Part shown: positions 45,138 through 54,422 of the stretch, in pieces
Numbering within the stretch: the stretch's first letter is position 1
How the letters are laid out: every line of letters starts with the position of its first letter
Assembly (NCBI RefSeq): GCF_029846635.1
Contig: NZ_JARVTG010000002.1
Location: forward strand, 2,087,501-2,151,500
Length of the DNA: 64,000 nt
From: Pokkaliibacter sp. MBI-7
GTDB taxonomy: Bacteria > Pseudomonadota > Gammaproteobacteria > Pseudomonadales > Balneatricaceae
Direction: 5' to 3'
Made by a program: the position numbers and the translations under genes
Notes under the pieces: model-generated
The model's input: only the letters and a program-made list of their open reading frames with translations
Told to the model about the DNA's origin: nothing
The model's database searches: none

Positions 45138-46040
45138 ATGTCTGATTCTGCTATTTCCGTGACATCCCCCCAGCTGGGCGCACTGCGCTCGACCATCACT
45201 ATCCAGTTACATACTCACCACGCTTGCCGCCTGTGGGAAGGGGTCAATATTAACGGCGACAATGCAGCGGATGAGTCCAATACGCGCCCGTTCAGTCGCC
45301 CCGGAATGCGAGTATTTATGTCCAACATGCATCAGGCTCAGGTCGCATCAGGAATGTACGATCCCTACGCTGACAAACACATGTTGGACATCGAGCAGGC
45401 TATCGCAAAAGCCCGTCAGGCCCTGCTTGAGCAGAAACAAACCATTGCCGCGGTGTTAAGCCAGGTACCCTCGTCGATCTCGATGACAGATAACTTGTCG
45501 GTAAGCCCAAGGCAGTTTCCGGTGATCAGCGCCACGCCGCTCGCGTTCCAGGGTAGCTACCTGGTGTCGGATTTTGACGAGCTGGTTCGTGCTATTTTGT
45601 TGGCCAGCCATGTGGGGCTGATCGGCAACAGCGACAAGAACGCCTTGATACGCGACGCGGCCCGGGTGGTGCGCAGTGTGTTTGATAAGTCGCGACGCTA
45701 TCGATTCACTGGATTGACGAGAGCAGATTATGTGCTCGGCGGTGCAAAAGTGTTGGCCACCATCGAGCGCCACGGCGAGCTGTCGACAGCGATACTGGAC
45801 GGCACCCTGCGCTCACAGTTCTCCCCTCCTCTGCCCAAAGCACAGCTGGATGCCATGAATGAGGCGCTGGCAACGCGGGCAGGTCTGGCCGCCGGACACC
45901 CCCCGATCAACACAGTGACTGACGCAGTACCTGCTACCGAAGAGCTGAATGACGCGGGTGAGGAAGTGACTGGGGCAGTGATCAATGGAGCTACGAAGAT
46001 GACTGAGGCAGGGGTATCTGACATCGAGGCCGAGGCGTGA
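45138..46040 (+). CDS. Integrating conjugative element protein, PFL_4669 (TIGR03761)-like
   Basis: 300 residues from the ATG at 45138 with AGGAG upstream. The N-terminal part (LHTHHACRLWEG, GMRVFMSNMHQAQVASGMYDPYAD) matches the family conserved between ssb and topB in PFGI-1-type ICEs. The middle is helical and the tail Ala/Thr-rich. Role in the element is not known. The next gene overlaps its stop (GTGA). Confidence 0.75.
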   Translation: MSDSAISVTSPQLGALRSTITIQLHTHHACRLWEGVNINGDNAADESNTRPFSRPGMRVFMSNMHQAQVASGMYDPYADKHMLDIEQAIAKARQALLEQKQTIAAVLSQVPSSISMTDNLSVSPRQFPVISATPLAFQGSYLVSDFDELVRAILLASHVGLIGNSDKNALIRDAARVVRSVFDKSRRYRFTGLTRADYVLGGAKVLATIERHGELSTAILDGTLRSQFSPPLPKAQLDAMNEALATRAGLAAGHPPINTVTDAVPATEELNDAGEEVTGAVINGATKMTEAGVSDIEAEA

Positions 46041-46528
46041 TTCGCGTCTACACCCCCGCAAACGATGTCTCCCCAGAGCTGCTGTCACAGGCCGCAAACG
46101 TTCCCTCCCTAAAAGGCCTTTTTCCTTTTAAGGGTAAGGGGAGAATCGCGCTATTGGGTGTGCAGGCCGAGGAGTCCCGTGAGGGGCTCCTGGTCCTGGG
46201 TCGGTATATCGTCCGGCAGTCGGAGGAGTTGAACTATGTCTGGCAGCTCGGTGCGATTCTACGACTGCAGCGGGCAGGATCTGGGGCAACTTTTCTGCGC
46301 TGGCGTTTGCCGGATCACCAAGCTGGGCAGAGTGGCGTACCGTTGTGGGCGTCGGTCATGCAAAAACAGGTCGATGCCAGCGTGCGTCGGTCACTGCTGG
46401 CTATGGAGCAGGATCGTGTGGCGTTCAATCTGCAGATGAGTATCTGCAGCACGCTGATCCGGCAGGCTACCGATGGGCTGACGAAGATGGAGTCGGCAGA
46501 AAACGTGTGGAGTGAGGAGCGGGTATGA
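46037..46528 (+). CDS. DUF3158 family ICE protein
   Basis: 163 residues from the GTG at 46037 that overlaps the preceding stop. It follows the pattern of DUF3158 (LKGLFPFKGKGRI, ESREGLLVLGRYIVRQSEEL, FLRWRLPD), a family found next to PFL_4669-like genes. Overlaps the next gene by four bases. Function unknown. Confidence 0.7.
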   Translation: MIRVYTPANDVSPELLSQAANVPSLKGLFPFKGKGRIALLGVQAEESREGLLVLGRYIVRQSEELNYVWQLGAILRLQRAGSGATFLRWRLPDHQAGQSGVPLWASVMQKQVDASVRRSLLAMEQDRVAFNLQMSICSTLIRQATDGLTKMESAENVWSEERV

Positions 46529-47109
46529 CTGATAAAAACTCACGCGGGAGTATATTGGATGATCTGGATCAGTTTTTTGGCACGCTGGGCGTGTTGATCG
46601 CATGTGTGATCATCTGCTGGGTCTTCATCATTCCTGGTTGGCACAGCCGGGTAGATGCAGGGCGTGTTCAGCTACATGAGGTGTCCGAGCAACTGGAGCA
46701 TCATCCGCTAGTTAAACAACTCAGGGATGCAAGTGTGGTTCGCATTGAGTCAGAGTCATCGGGATTTGAACCTGGTACAACGACAGCCACTGTGACATTG
46801 CGCGATGGAGCAGAACGAGTGATCGAATTTCAAGCGTTCGCGCTATTTGATGTATTTCCGGGTGAGAGCATCACCAGTCGCACAGGCAGCGCGTTTGTCG
46901 CACGCTGCATTGCTCAGCATCTGGTCATTGATCTTCAGGAAAAGACGCCTGTCGTCACCGTCACAAAGGACTGTGGCCATTACGAGAACCGGGATACCGT
47001 ACCGCCTGCAGCGATGATGTCGATAGCGAAAGTCGCAGTGGATCAGGTGCTGAACAAGATATTGCTCGGGCTGCCTCTGGTAGAGGCTCACACCCAAGTC
47101 AGCCAGTAG
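46525..47109 (+). CDS. Single-pass membrane-anchored hypothetical protein
   Basis: 194 residues. One membrane helix (about residues 20-40, LGVLIACVIICWVFIIPGW) and a C-terminal periplasmic domain of about 150 residues with two cysteines (VARCIAQH, KDCGHYEN) that could form a disulphide. Coupled to DUF3158 by ATGA overlap. No family recognised. Confidence 0.55.
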   Translation: MTDKNSRGSILDDLDQFFGTLGVLIACVIICWVFIIPGWHSRVDAGRVQLHEVSEQLEHHPLVKQLRDASVVRIESESSGFEPGTTTATVTLRDGAERVIEFQAFALFDVFPGESITSRTGSAFVARCIAQHLVIDLQEKTPVVTVTKDCGHYENRDTVPPAAMMSIAKVAVDQVLNKILLGLPLVEAHTQVSQ

Positions 47110-47124
47110 CTGAGGCGGCGCCCG

Positions 47125-47236
47125 GCCCCTACGGGGCTAGCATGTCTGTGGGTGTCCTACCGAACGCCCCGTGGGGTGGCTGGGCACCGCTGGCCCCTGC
47201 GGGGCTGGCATCACGTCTGGCCACTGCGTGGCCGGT
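47125..47236. repeat. Array of four short GC hairpins upstream of topB
   Basis: GCCCC-TAC-GGGGC (47125-47137) is followed by GCCCC-G-TGGGGT near 47166, GCCCC-TGC-GGGGC near 47193 and GGCCA-CTGCG-TGGCC near 47219. The frames across this part of 47110-47413 are proline/alanine-rich and do not look coding. Confidence 0.5.
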
Positions 47237-47413
47237 GGTGCGATTCGTTCCGTGTTTTCCTCCTGCCCTTCCGTTGCTTTCTGCCGCTGCTGATGAGTTG
47301 TCTGTGGCGGCATTCCTTCCTGTTCCCGTGAGGGTTCTCTGCGGTATTTGTCGCTGTCTTTTCTGATCCTGTGCCTCGTTGATATGTGATGTGCACAGGG
47401 GATGAGGTGGGGA

Positions 47414-49438
47414 ATGCAGCTGATTTTGTGTGAGAAGCCCAGTCAAGCAAAAGAGATCGCCGCACTCGTTGGCGCAAGCAAGCGCGGTGAGGGGTGTTTG
47501 CTGGGGAATGGCGTCATAGTGACCTGGTGTATAGGCCACTTACTGCGGATGGCGGAACCCGACGAGATTAACCCAAATTGGAAAGAATGGCGCCTGGAGC
47601 AGCTACCCATGATCCCGGGCGAGTGGTCCATGCGGGTGGACGCTGACAAGGCAAAGCAATTCAAAGCGATTAAGTCTCTGTTAACTCAAGCCACCTCAGT
47701 AGTGATTGCGACAGATGCGGGGCGTGAGGGGGAGATGATCGCCCGTGAGATCATTGAGCACTGCAACTGGCGCAAAGGCCCTGTGCATCGGTTGTGGGCT
47801 TCTTCTCAAGATGAGGCTACGTTGCGCAAAGCGCTGGCATCACTGTTGCCCGGTGCCTCCAAGGAGCCCCTGTACTGGTCGGCATTGGCCCGATCACGAG
47901 CCGACTATATCGTCGGTATGAACATGACCCGCCTGTACTCGCTGCTGGCAAAGCAGCAGGGTTATCAGGGGGTGCTATCAGTCGGGCGTGTGCAGACGCC
48001 TACGCTGGCACTGGTGGTCGCGCGGGATCGGGAGATCGCCCGCTTTGTATCAAAGCCGTTTTTTGAGGTTGTGATCACGGCAGACGGAGGCCATGGCCGC
48101 ACCTTTGCCGCGCAGTGGTTACCCGTGGCCCAGGTGGCAGATGAGGAGGGCCGCTGTATTAACGGCCCGATTGCGCAGCAACTGGCTGCCCGACTCCGGG
48201 GGCAGGCGGCACAGGTCGCTTCTGTGGAGGTAAAGCGAATGCGGGAGCAGCCTCCCCTGCCCTTTAGCCTGAGTGCCTTGCAGCAGATCTGTGATCGTAA
48301 ATTCGGGTTCGGCGTTCAGCAGACACTGGATATCGCTCAGTCGCTGTATGAGAAACATAAAGCCACCACCTATCCACGCAGTGATTGCCGTTATCTGCCG
48401 GTGGCGATGCTTGAGGAAGTAAAACCCGTCCTGCAGGCACTGGCTCAGTCTGATCCGTCCCTAGGGCCACTGGTGATGCAGCTGGACAGTCGGCTGCGGT
48501 CAGCTGCCTGGAATGATGAGAAGGTGAATGCCTCAGACCACCACGCCATTATTCCGACGATGGGAGTGATTGATCTGTCAGCGATGACCGAGGACGAGCG
48601 CCGGGTGTATGAACTGATTCGTCTTCATTACCTGATGCAGTTTATGCCTGCTCACGAGTATGACCGGACTGAGGTGATGCTGGTCGCGCTGGGGCAGCAG
48701 TTTAAGGCTGTGGGCAAAGTGATCGCCGTTACCGGATGGCGGGCGCTGATGGCAAAGTCTTCTGCGGCGGAGTCTGATGAGGCTGAGGATAGCGATGCCG
48801 GTGGGCAGGAGTTGCCGCCGTTGGAGCAAGGACAAGTTTGCCCGGTCACCGATGCCCAAGTCGTGGAGAAGAAGACCACGCCGCCCAAATTTTTTACTCA
48901 GGGAACGCTGATTGCCGCGATGAAAGGCATTGCGCGTTATGTGGCGGATCCACGCCTGAAGGCCAAGTTGAGCGAGACGTCTGGCATCGGTACCGAAGCC
49001 ACCCGGGCGGCCATTATCGAGGGGCTGATCAAACGGGGGTTTCTGTTGAGCAGTAAGCGGTCGGTCAAATCCACGGACGCAGCACAGTCGCTGATTGATG
49101 CTCTGCCCCAGCCGCTCACTGATCCCGGGACCACGGCACTGTGGGAGCAGGCGCTGTCGGCCATTGAGCGGGGTGAGCTGACACTGGATCAGTTTGTGGC
49201 CACTCAGGCGCAATGGATCACCCATCTGGTCAATGAGGCACGTCAAGCCGGTCGCGGGGCGTTACAGATTGCCGCTACTCCTACACAGGCCTGTCCGTTG
49301 TGTTCCGCGCCCATGCGCAAGCGCAGTGGCGCCAATGGCCCGTTTTGGGGCTGTACTCGTTACCCTGACTGTAAGGGGGTAGTCGATAGTGGAGGCAAGA
49401 AGAAGCGGGCACGCAAGAAGGTGGAGGGCACGGCATGA
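47414..49438 (+). CDS. topB: DNA topoisomerase III of the element
   Basis: 674 residues from the ATG at 47414 (GAGGTGGGG upstream); an ATG four codons earlier is less likely. The Toprim domain has LCEKPSQAKEIA and ATDAGREGEMIA. The catalytic Tyr is Tyr320 in TYPRSDCRYL, and IGTEATRAAIIEGL follows. The C-terminus adds a four-cysteine zinc ribbon (CPLC to CTRYPDC). ICE-encoded TopB separates interlinked DNA and supports replication or transfer of the element. Confidence 0.95.
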   Translation: MQLILCEKPSQAKEIAALVGASKRGEGCLLGNGVIVTWCIGHLLRMAEPDEINPNWKEWRLEQLPMIPGEWSMRVDADKAKQFKAIKSLLTQATSVVIATDAGREGEMIAREIIEHCNWRKGPVHRLWASSQDEATLRKALASLLPGASKEPLYWSALARSRADYIVGMNMTRLYSLLAKQQGYQGVLSVGRVQTPTLALVVARDREIARFVSKPFFEVVITADGGHGRTFAAQWLPVAQVADEEGRCINGPIAQQLAARLRGQAAQVASVEVKRMREQPPLPFSLSALQQICDRKFGFGVQQTLDIAQSLYEKHKATTYPRSDCRYLPVAMLEEVKPVLQALAQSDPSLGPLVMQLDSRLRSAAWNDEKVNASDHHAIIPTMGVIDLSAMTEDERRVYELIRLHYLMQFMPAHEYDRTEVMLVALGQQFKAVGKVIAVTGWRALMAKSSAAESDEAEDSDAGGQELPPLEQGQVCPVTDAQVVEKKTTPPKFFTQGTLIAAMKGIARYVADPRLKAKLSETSGIGTEATRAAIIEGLIKRGFLLSSKRSVKSTDAAQSLIDALPQPLTDPGTTALWEQALSAIERGELTLDQFVATQAQWITHLVNEARQAGRGALQIAATPTQACPLCSAPMRKRSGANGPFWGCTRYPDCKGVVDSGGKKKRARKKVEGTA

Positions 49439-50663
49439 CGTCAGGGTTCATGGGTTGCACTGCTCACTTTTGCTGGTAATAATGGCCTTACAAAACGTTG
49501 ACCGCTGACGTCCAATAGCGGCTCCCAAAGACGCAGCCTGAGTGAGAGTGCGTCGCCCGATGTCCGATGTGGGTTCCAGGCAAGATCAACAAACAGGGGA
49601 ACGAGGTTCCCGTACCGACGACGGTCACTGCCTTCCTCTGTTTGTTTCCTCTCGCGATTTTCGTTTTTCTGCTCTTCTGATGGGCAGGCATACCACCGAA
49701 GTTTTCTGCCGTATGTGATTGATGGCAGTGCACTTCGGGGTGTGCCTCTGGCCCTGTTGTTCAACGCTGTGCCTGCCAGCTGCTGCAGGAGCCGTTTGTG
49801 TGGGGATCCACGCCATTGATCAGGCCGCGGGCTACGATACCGGCCAGCAATCGACAGATTGCAGTAGCCATCCTTTTCCTGTCGCTCTGTTATCCGCTGT
49901 TGTGTTTTTCTACTGCTGTTGTACGTGATTCGTTGTATCTATCCCTTCCCATGATGTGAGCGGCGGCGCTGCTGCCGCTTACCCTACCCTGCTGTATCCC
50001 GTCCCGACGCTTCGTTGTGGCGCTGTGTGTCGCTATGACGTCGCCCTACCTTGTTTCCCTATTTTGATTATTTTGCTTTTTTTTGATGTGTTGTTGATGG
50101 GGGAAGCCCTGTCTGCGGGTTAATCCTCATCGATGAGCTGAGGGTTGGCCGATGTGCGTTGACTTGACTTCCCTCGGTGCGGCGGAAAAAATGGCCGCAC
50201 GTTATCAGTCTGATGACTGAAACCCAGTCGCTACACCTAAGGCGGCGATCCATCTGCGGGTGGATGGTGATTTGCGTGGACAGTATCTCGGCTCATGGCT
50301 ACGGCACGCACTGGCACTGCCAGCTGATACCATTTTCTCTTTCTTACGTTGTACTGCACTACTTTGGTCCGGCCCCTATAGGGGTGTCCGGGCATGACTT
50401 TTCCGCGTTTCTGTCCGTCAGGCATGCCGTCCTGAGGGCGCTACCCTGTCGGCCTTCTGATTAAATGGGCTCGACAGGTGACCTTGTATGTCTACTCAAC
50501 ATCGTTCTCACGCAACGGTTAGCAGATCGCATTCAGTGATCTGACTGATCATCCATTTTCGTTATTTCGACATTTCGTTATCACCCTGCTGGGAGTCCTC
50601 CTCCCTTCAGGGGCATGGCTTCCTCAGGGTTCATTTCGTTCCGAACCTTTTGGAGGCTCTACC
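49439..50663. other. 1.2-kb region without a convincing gene
   Basis: No frame here has ribosome-binding sites or plausible protein composition; those present are Cys/Pro/Arg-rich. Two hairpins are visible: GGGAAC/GTTCCC (49597-49611) and GTGCGGC/GCCGCAC (50177-50200). The plus strand is T-rich. An origin of transfer or a structured RNA could be hidden here, but nothing specific is recognised. Confidence 0.5.
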
Positions 50664-51119
50664 ATGACTACTCAAAACGCTTCTCAGTTTTTCGATTTAC
50701 ACACTTCTGGCATTGGCTATATCAACCGCATTCGCCTGGTTGAGCCAAAAAAAGGAGAGCCCTTCTGGGCCTGTTCTATCGCCGCCTTGCGGGGTGATAC
50801 GAACAATGTGGAATACACCTATTTCGATGTCCGCGTGCCGGGCACCGAAGCGGCACGTTTGATCGCTCGGTGTCAACAAGCGGTGGAGGCTGGCAGCAAG
50901 ATGCTGATCAGTTTCAAGATCGGTGACATCTACCCTGACGTATTCACCTATTCATCCGGTGATCGTAAGGGTGAAACAGGTGTCAGTCTGAAAGGCCGTC
51001 TGCTCATGATTCGTTGGATCAAGAAAGATGGCGAAATGATTTACCAGATGCCTAAAGCGGACGACGCGAGCGGTGCTCCTGCTGATACAGCAGGCACACC
51101 CGGTGCTAACGCGGCATAA
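50664..51119 (+). CDS. DUF3577 family (STY4534-like) ICE protein
   Basis: 151 residues, GGAGG before the ATG. DUF3577 features are FFDLHTSGIGYINRIR near the start, then FWACSIAALRGD and the strand-rich core to LLMIRWIKKDGEMIYQ. It looks like a small OB-like fold; the gene lies after topB in SPI-7-type islands. A low-complexity Ala/Asp tail follows. Ends in a terminator. Confidence 0.8.
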   Translation: MTTQNASQFFDLHTSGIGYINRIRLVEPKKGEPFWACSIAALRGDTNNVEYTYFDVRVPGTEAARLIARCQQAVEAGSKMLISFKIGDIYPDVFTYSSGDRKGETGVSLKGRLLMIRWIKKDGEMIYQMPKADDASGAPADTAGTPGANAA

Positions 51120-51149
51120 CTACTCAATCCATTTTGCTTCACAGTCATT

Positions 51150-51188
51150 GGCCCAGTTCTGATCTCTGATCGGTACTGGGTCTTTTTT
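51150..51188 (+). terminator. Rho-independent terminator after the DUF3577 gene
   Basis: GGCCCAGT (51150-51157) pairs with ACTGGGTC (51175-51182, one G-T pair), followed by a T-run of seven. The loop contains a small GATC/GATC stem. Confidence 0.8.
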
Positions 51189-51205
51189 TGTCTGATCAAC
51201 TGCTA

Positions 51206-51232
51206 CCCAGGGGAATAACCGTTTCCCCTGGG
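51206..51232 (+). promoter_or_regulatory. Leader hairpin 1
   Basis: CCCAGGGGAA (51206-51215) with TTCCCCTGGG (51223-51232), a perfect 10-bp stem and 7-base loop, 31 bases before the next gene start. First of a family of leader stems in this operon. Confidence 0.65.
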
Positions 51233-51263
51233 GCACGGCTATTCCCCATGCTGGAGGAATACC

Positions 51264-51902
51264 GTGGTAACCACTCAACCAAAACGTACTGACCTGACCC
51301 GAGAAGACCGTGCTTTTCTTTTGCAACTCCAGCGTGGGTTGAGGAGTGAAATGGCAGGGTATTTCGATCAGCAGTTTAGTCGCTGTACGACCCCGCTTAT
51401 CGGCGCTTATGTTGCGCTGCAGGGTAAAAAAATCCTGCAGTACGACAAGCAGCGACCGTGGACATGCAAGGCCACCCCTCACTCCGTGCCCTACCAGGCA
51501 CCGCAGTATCTGGAGCTGGAGGCATTGCAGTCCTGGGGGATCGCCCTGAAACATACGATCTGGCTGGATAACCTCTGTGATGAGGGCGTCTATTTTGGGC
51601 AATTTGTCCCAGAGCAGGTGTTAATCATGAGTCGTTGTGGCGAAGTAATTCAGCGTCATGACGGCCAATGGTTTGATAGTTACCTGCCCATAGCAGATCT
51701 ACCACTTCATGAAGCCATGGCGAAGGCGCTGGATATCCAGCGCATTAACGAGCGACGCGAAGGCAATTACAACACTGCGAATAGATTATTGATTGAGGCC
51801 CAGCGTCTTCGCGAAGCCGTTTCAATGTCCCGACTACACTGGCAGTTACATGAGCTGAAGCAAATCCACGCGGTGACGCGCTGGATGCAAACTGCTCGGT
51901 AA
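51264..51902 (+). CDS. Hypothetical ICE protein
   Basis: 212 residues from the GTG at 51264 (GGAGGAATACC upstream). Mostly helical, with several Cys and Trp residues in the middle. No recognised domain. First gene of the leader-hairpin operon. Confidence 0.55.
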   Translation: MVTTQPKRTDLTREDRAFLLQLQRGLRSEMAGYFDQQFSRCTTPLIGAYVALQGKKILQYDKQRPWTCKATPHSVPYQAPQYLELEALQSWGIALKHTIWLDNLCDEGVYFGQFVPEQVLIMSRCGEVIQRHDGQWFDSYLPIADLPLHEAMAKALDIQRINERREGNYNTANRLLIEAQRLREAVSMSRLHWQLHELKQIHAVTRWMQTAR

Positions 51903-51936
51903 CGCATTTTTCTTTCGCTTTTTCATTACACCACCA

Positions 51937-52005
51937 CTGGGGGAAACGCTTTCCCTCATGGGGTGAGTGTTTCTCCTGGCCATCCTTGAACCCTGGAGAT
52001 CCACG
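51937..52005 (+). promoter_or_regulatory. Leader hairpin 2 with shared trailer
   Basis: TGGGGGAAA-CGC-TTTCCCTCA (51938-51958) is followed by GGGGTGAGTGTTTCTCC and then CTTGAACCCTGGAGATCCAC up to the start codon. The trailer is almost identical to that of leader 3. Confidence 0.7.
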
Positions 52006-52542
52006 ATGAAAGCCCTATCCACTACTGCTACTGTCCGTATCCGCTCCACTTCCGACCTGACTGATGACGACAAACGCTGGCTGGCCCAGCAACGTCGGTC
52101 TCTTGAACTGGGTACCGATATGTATCTGTTCAAACATCTGGGGGTGCTTCGGCACTGTCGGGTGGTGGTTCTGTCGGATGACAGTCCTTTTCGTTATGTA
52201 CCCCTGCCTCACCAGGTGTTCACGGCACAGGCCATGAGCCTGGCCATGGCGGCGGTGATGGGATCGATGTTCCGTGAGGTGCGTATCGAGTCCGTTCGCG
52301 ATCCCTGGACTGGCTACGACATCAGCGGCTACGGCTGTTTCCTGTCGTTCGACGGCGAAAGCTGGTGTTCTTCGGTTCGCTGGATCCGTGAATATGAACG
52401 GATTCGGGAGGAACTGGAGAGCACGGTACTGCATCCGTATTACACCCAACGCGAAGTATGGAGTGATCGCCCATGGCGAGCTCAGGTGGTCAATGCCCAT
52501 CATGGGTTTGATCTGTCTGACATCGATGATGACGTGAACTGA
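52006..52542 (+). CDS. Hypothetical ICE protein
   Basis: 178 residues from the ATG at 52006, preceded by CTGGAGATCCAC. Soluble, mixed alpha/beta, with an acidic C-terminus (LSDIDDDVN). No recognised family. Confidence 0.55.
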   Translation: MKALSTTATVRIRSTSDLTDDDKRWLAQQRRSLELGTDMYLFKHLGVLRHCRVVVLSDDSPFRYVPLPHQVFTAQAMSLAMAAVMGSMFREVRIESVRDPWTGYDISGYGCFLSFDGESWCSSVRWIREYERIREELESTVLHPYYTQREVWSDRPWRAQVVNAHHGFDLSDIDDDVN

Positions 52543-52578
52543 TCGCTCCTACGCTTATCCATTTAACCAACCACCCTT

Positions 52579-52640
52579 GGGGGAAATGCTTCCCTCTGGG
52601 GGTGTTTCTCCTGGTCATCCTTGAACCCTGGAGATCCACT
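52579..52640 (+). promoter_or_regulatory. Leader hairpin 3 with shared trailer
   Basis: GGGGGAA-ATGC-TTCCCTC (52579-52596, one G-T pair) then GGGGGTGTTTCTCCTGG and the trailer shared with leader 2. Confidence 0.7.
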
Positions 52641-53018
52641 ATGCGCATTCTCTTTATTTCAGCGTTTGCCTCTGACACCTCCGTGCTAACCGGACAGCCC
52701 AAGCAACAGTGGCTGGCCGAGGAGCGCCATGTGATCGCTCAGGCGCTGGACAGAATGAAGCAGCATTTAGAGGCTGCGCAATCCTATCTGGACGAAGGCG
52801 ATACTCAACAGGCCCAGTGCTTCGCATACGCTGCCGGGGAGGACGCATGGGAAGCCATGCAGGCCTTCCCCACCGCGTTAAACCTGTCTCCGGTGCTGGC
52901 TGCGGCATTTGAACGTAGCTGGCACGAGTGTGAGCGAAAACACCTCAGTTGGGTCAAGGGCATTGCCTATGAGCCCGAGGTGAATGGTGCGATCTGTCTG
53001 ACGCCGATCACGGTGTGA
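52641..53018 (+). CDS. Small hypothetical ICE protein
   Basis: 125 residues from the ATG at 52641. Largely helical; no recognised domain, signal or membrane helix. Start set by the GGAGATCCACT leader. Confidence 0.5.
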   Translation: MRILFISAFASDTSVLTGQPKQQWLAEERHVIAQALDRMKQHLEAAQSYLDEGDTQQAQCFAYAAGEDAWEAMQAFPTALNLSPVLAAAFERSWHECERKHLSWVKGIAYEPEVNGAICLTPITV

Positions 53019-53063
53019 ACGGATAGCTCCGACACCTCTCATTAACCCTTTCACTACCACCCC

Positions 53064-53129
53064 GGAGGCACCCATTCCCTTCGGGGACAGGTGCTTCCCG
53101 TTATCCATTGGAACCTTCGGGAGCATGCT
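53064..53129 (+). promoter_or_regulatory. Leader hairpin 4
   Basis: GGAGGCACC pairs with GGTGCTTCC (nine pairs, one G-T) around an inner TCCC/GGGA stem in 53064-53098. The trailer GGAACCTTCGGGAG before the start codon is shared with the next gene. Confidence 0.6.
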
Positions 53130-53687
53130 ATGACGTCAACTACCTTTCCCGCACACACGGTTAACACCGTCACGCCGGTGTCTGAGGTGATCGTGCCTGG
53201 TTGCCTGATCATCATTGACAGCACTATTACGCTGGATGTGGTCTGCCCACCGTACTGCACGGCGCCGATACGTCTTTCGTCGCAGGCGACTATTGATCTC
53301 AACGCCTCGCTCAGTGTGGCTGAGGCGATGAGGGACGCGGAGGGGCATTTCCGATACCTGCGCCATCTGGCACAGGTCAGTGTGGAACAGGCTGGACCGC
53401 ATGCCCCTGTTCTTCTTCCTGTCAGCATGACCATTCGCAGTCAGGAGGCCAGTTTCAGGGGCGTGAATTTTCAACGCTACCAGGACGGCCAGTGGGAAGA
53501 GGACTATGCCCTGATTCCCCCTGAACGATGGCGTGTGACGCAGGAGAAGATCGACTTCTTCGGTCGCACCTGCAGTGAGCTGATCAGACACGGTGACCCA
53601 CTTGAGGCAGCGGACTGGCAGGGTCGGGAAGCCGTACTGGCTGACCGGCTCAGGCTCTCCCGTCTTGTGGCGGGTGAACCTGCCTGA
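53130..53687 (+). CDS. Hypothetical ICE protein, paralogue of the next gene
   Basis: 185 residues from the ATG at 53130. It is alignable with its neighbour over the whole length: VSVEQAGPHAPVLLPVSM against VRAEQHGPHAPVLLPQSM, and LVAGEPA against VLAGEPA at the C-terminus. A strand-rich first half and helical second half are predicted. No family recognised. Confidence 0.55.
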   Translation: MTSTTFPAHTVNTVTPVSEVIVPGCLIIIDSTITLDVVCPPYCTAPIRLSSQATIDLNASLSVAEAMRDAEGHFRYLRHLAQVSVEQAGPHAPVLLPVSMTIRSQEASFRGVNFQRYQDGQWEEDYALIPPERWRVTQEKIDFFGRTCSELIRHGDPLEAADWQGREAVLADRLRLSRLVAGEPA

Positions 53688-53730
53688 TCTGTTTCACGCT
53701 TTTTTCACTTTGAACCTTCGGGAGAACGTT

Positions 53731-54330
53731 ATGAACTCAACTATCGCCAGGGTGAACGCGGCGCAAACAGTGACGTGTCTGTGGGATGTGATCGTGCCCG
53801 ATGGCCTGATCGTCATTCACAGTGACATCGCTTTTGAGCTGGGCTGTGCACCTTATTACTCCGGTCCCCTGCGTACCCGTACCACGATCCGTCTGCCTCT
53901 TCAGGCGTCGGTCAAGGTGGCGGAAGCGATGCAGGTCGCGGAGGGGCATTTCCGGGAAATGGCACGTCTGGCTCAGGTCAGAGCGGAGCAACATGGCCCG
54001 CATGCCCCTGTTCTTCTTCCTCAGTCCATGGAGATTGTCAGTATGGACCCTGTATGCGAAGGCGCGGTACTCCAGCGCTACATCCAGGGGAGCTGGCAAG
54101 ACAATGTGGCACTGATTCCACGTGAGCAGTGGCTGGCTACGCAGGCACAGATGGATCAGATCAGCGATACCTGGGTATCGCTGATCCATCAGGAACAGTA
54201 TGCCGAGGCATCGGCCTGGCAGGAGAAAGAGCATCGGCTGCGTGAGCAGCTGAGCTTGTCCTGTGTACTGGCCGGTGAGCCTGCGATTCAACAATGGGGA
54301 CGTTTGCCGGGTTCACCTGAACCTGCCTGA
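53731..54330 (+). CDS. Hypothetical ICE protein, paralogue of the previous gene
   Basis: 199 residues from the ATG at 53731, with GAACCTTCGGGAG before it, the same leader end as its paralogue but no large hairpin. The two proteins share the order of conserved blocks (VIVPDGLIVIHSD, VAEAMQVAEGHFREMARLAQV), indicating tandem duplication followed by divergence. Confidence 0.55.
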   Translation: MNSTIARVNAAQTVTCLWDVIVPDGLIVIHSDIAFELGCAPYYSGPLRTRTTIRLPLQASVKVAEAMQVAEGHFREMARLAQVRAEQHGPHAPVLLPQSMEIVSMDPVCEGAVLQRYIQGSWQDNVALIPREQWLATQAQMDQISDTWVSLIHQEQYAEASAWQEKEHRLREQLSLSCVLAGEPAIQQWGRLPGSPEPA

Positions 54331-54365
54331 CGTCTGACTACACGCTGACGTTTCACATTAACCAT

Positions 54366-54422
54366 CCCTGGGGGAAACACTCCCCCAGGGGTGTTTCTCC
54401 GTCTACTGTTTTGGAGAACACC
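54366..54422 (+). promoter_or_regulatory. Leader hairpin 5
   Basis: CCCTGGGGG (54366-54374) with CCCCCAGGG (54382-54390), a perfect 9-bp stem, then GGTGTTTCTCC as in leaders 2 and 3 and GGAGAACACC before the start. Confidence 0.7.

Noticed and set aside
47142..47366. 74-codon Pro/Ala-rich frame before topB
   Set aside because: It lies across the GC hairpin array and lacks a ribosome-binding site.
49719..49928. Cys-rich 69-codon frame in the 1.2-kb gap
   Set aside because: Composition is unlike real proteins, no start signals, overlapped by antisense frames of equal length.
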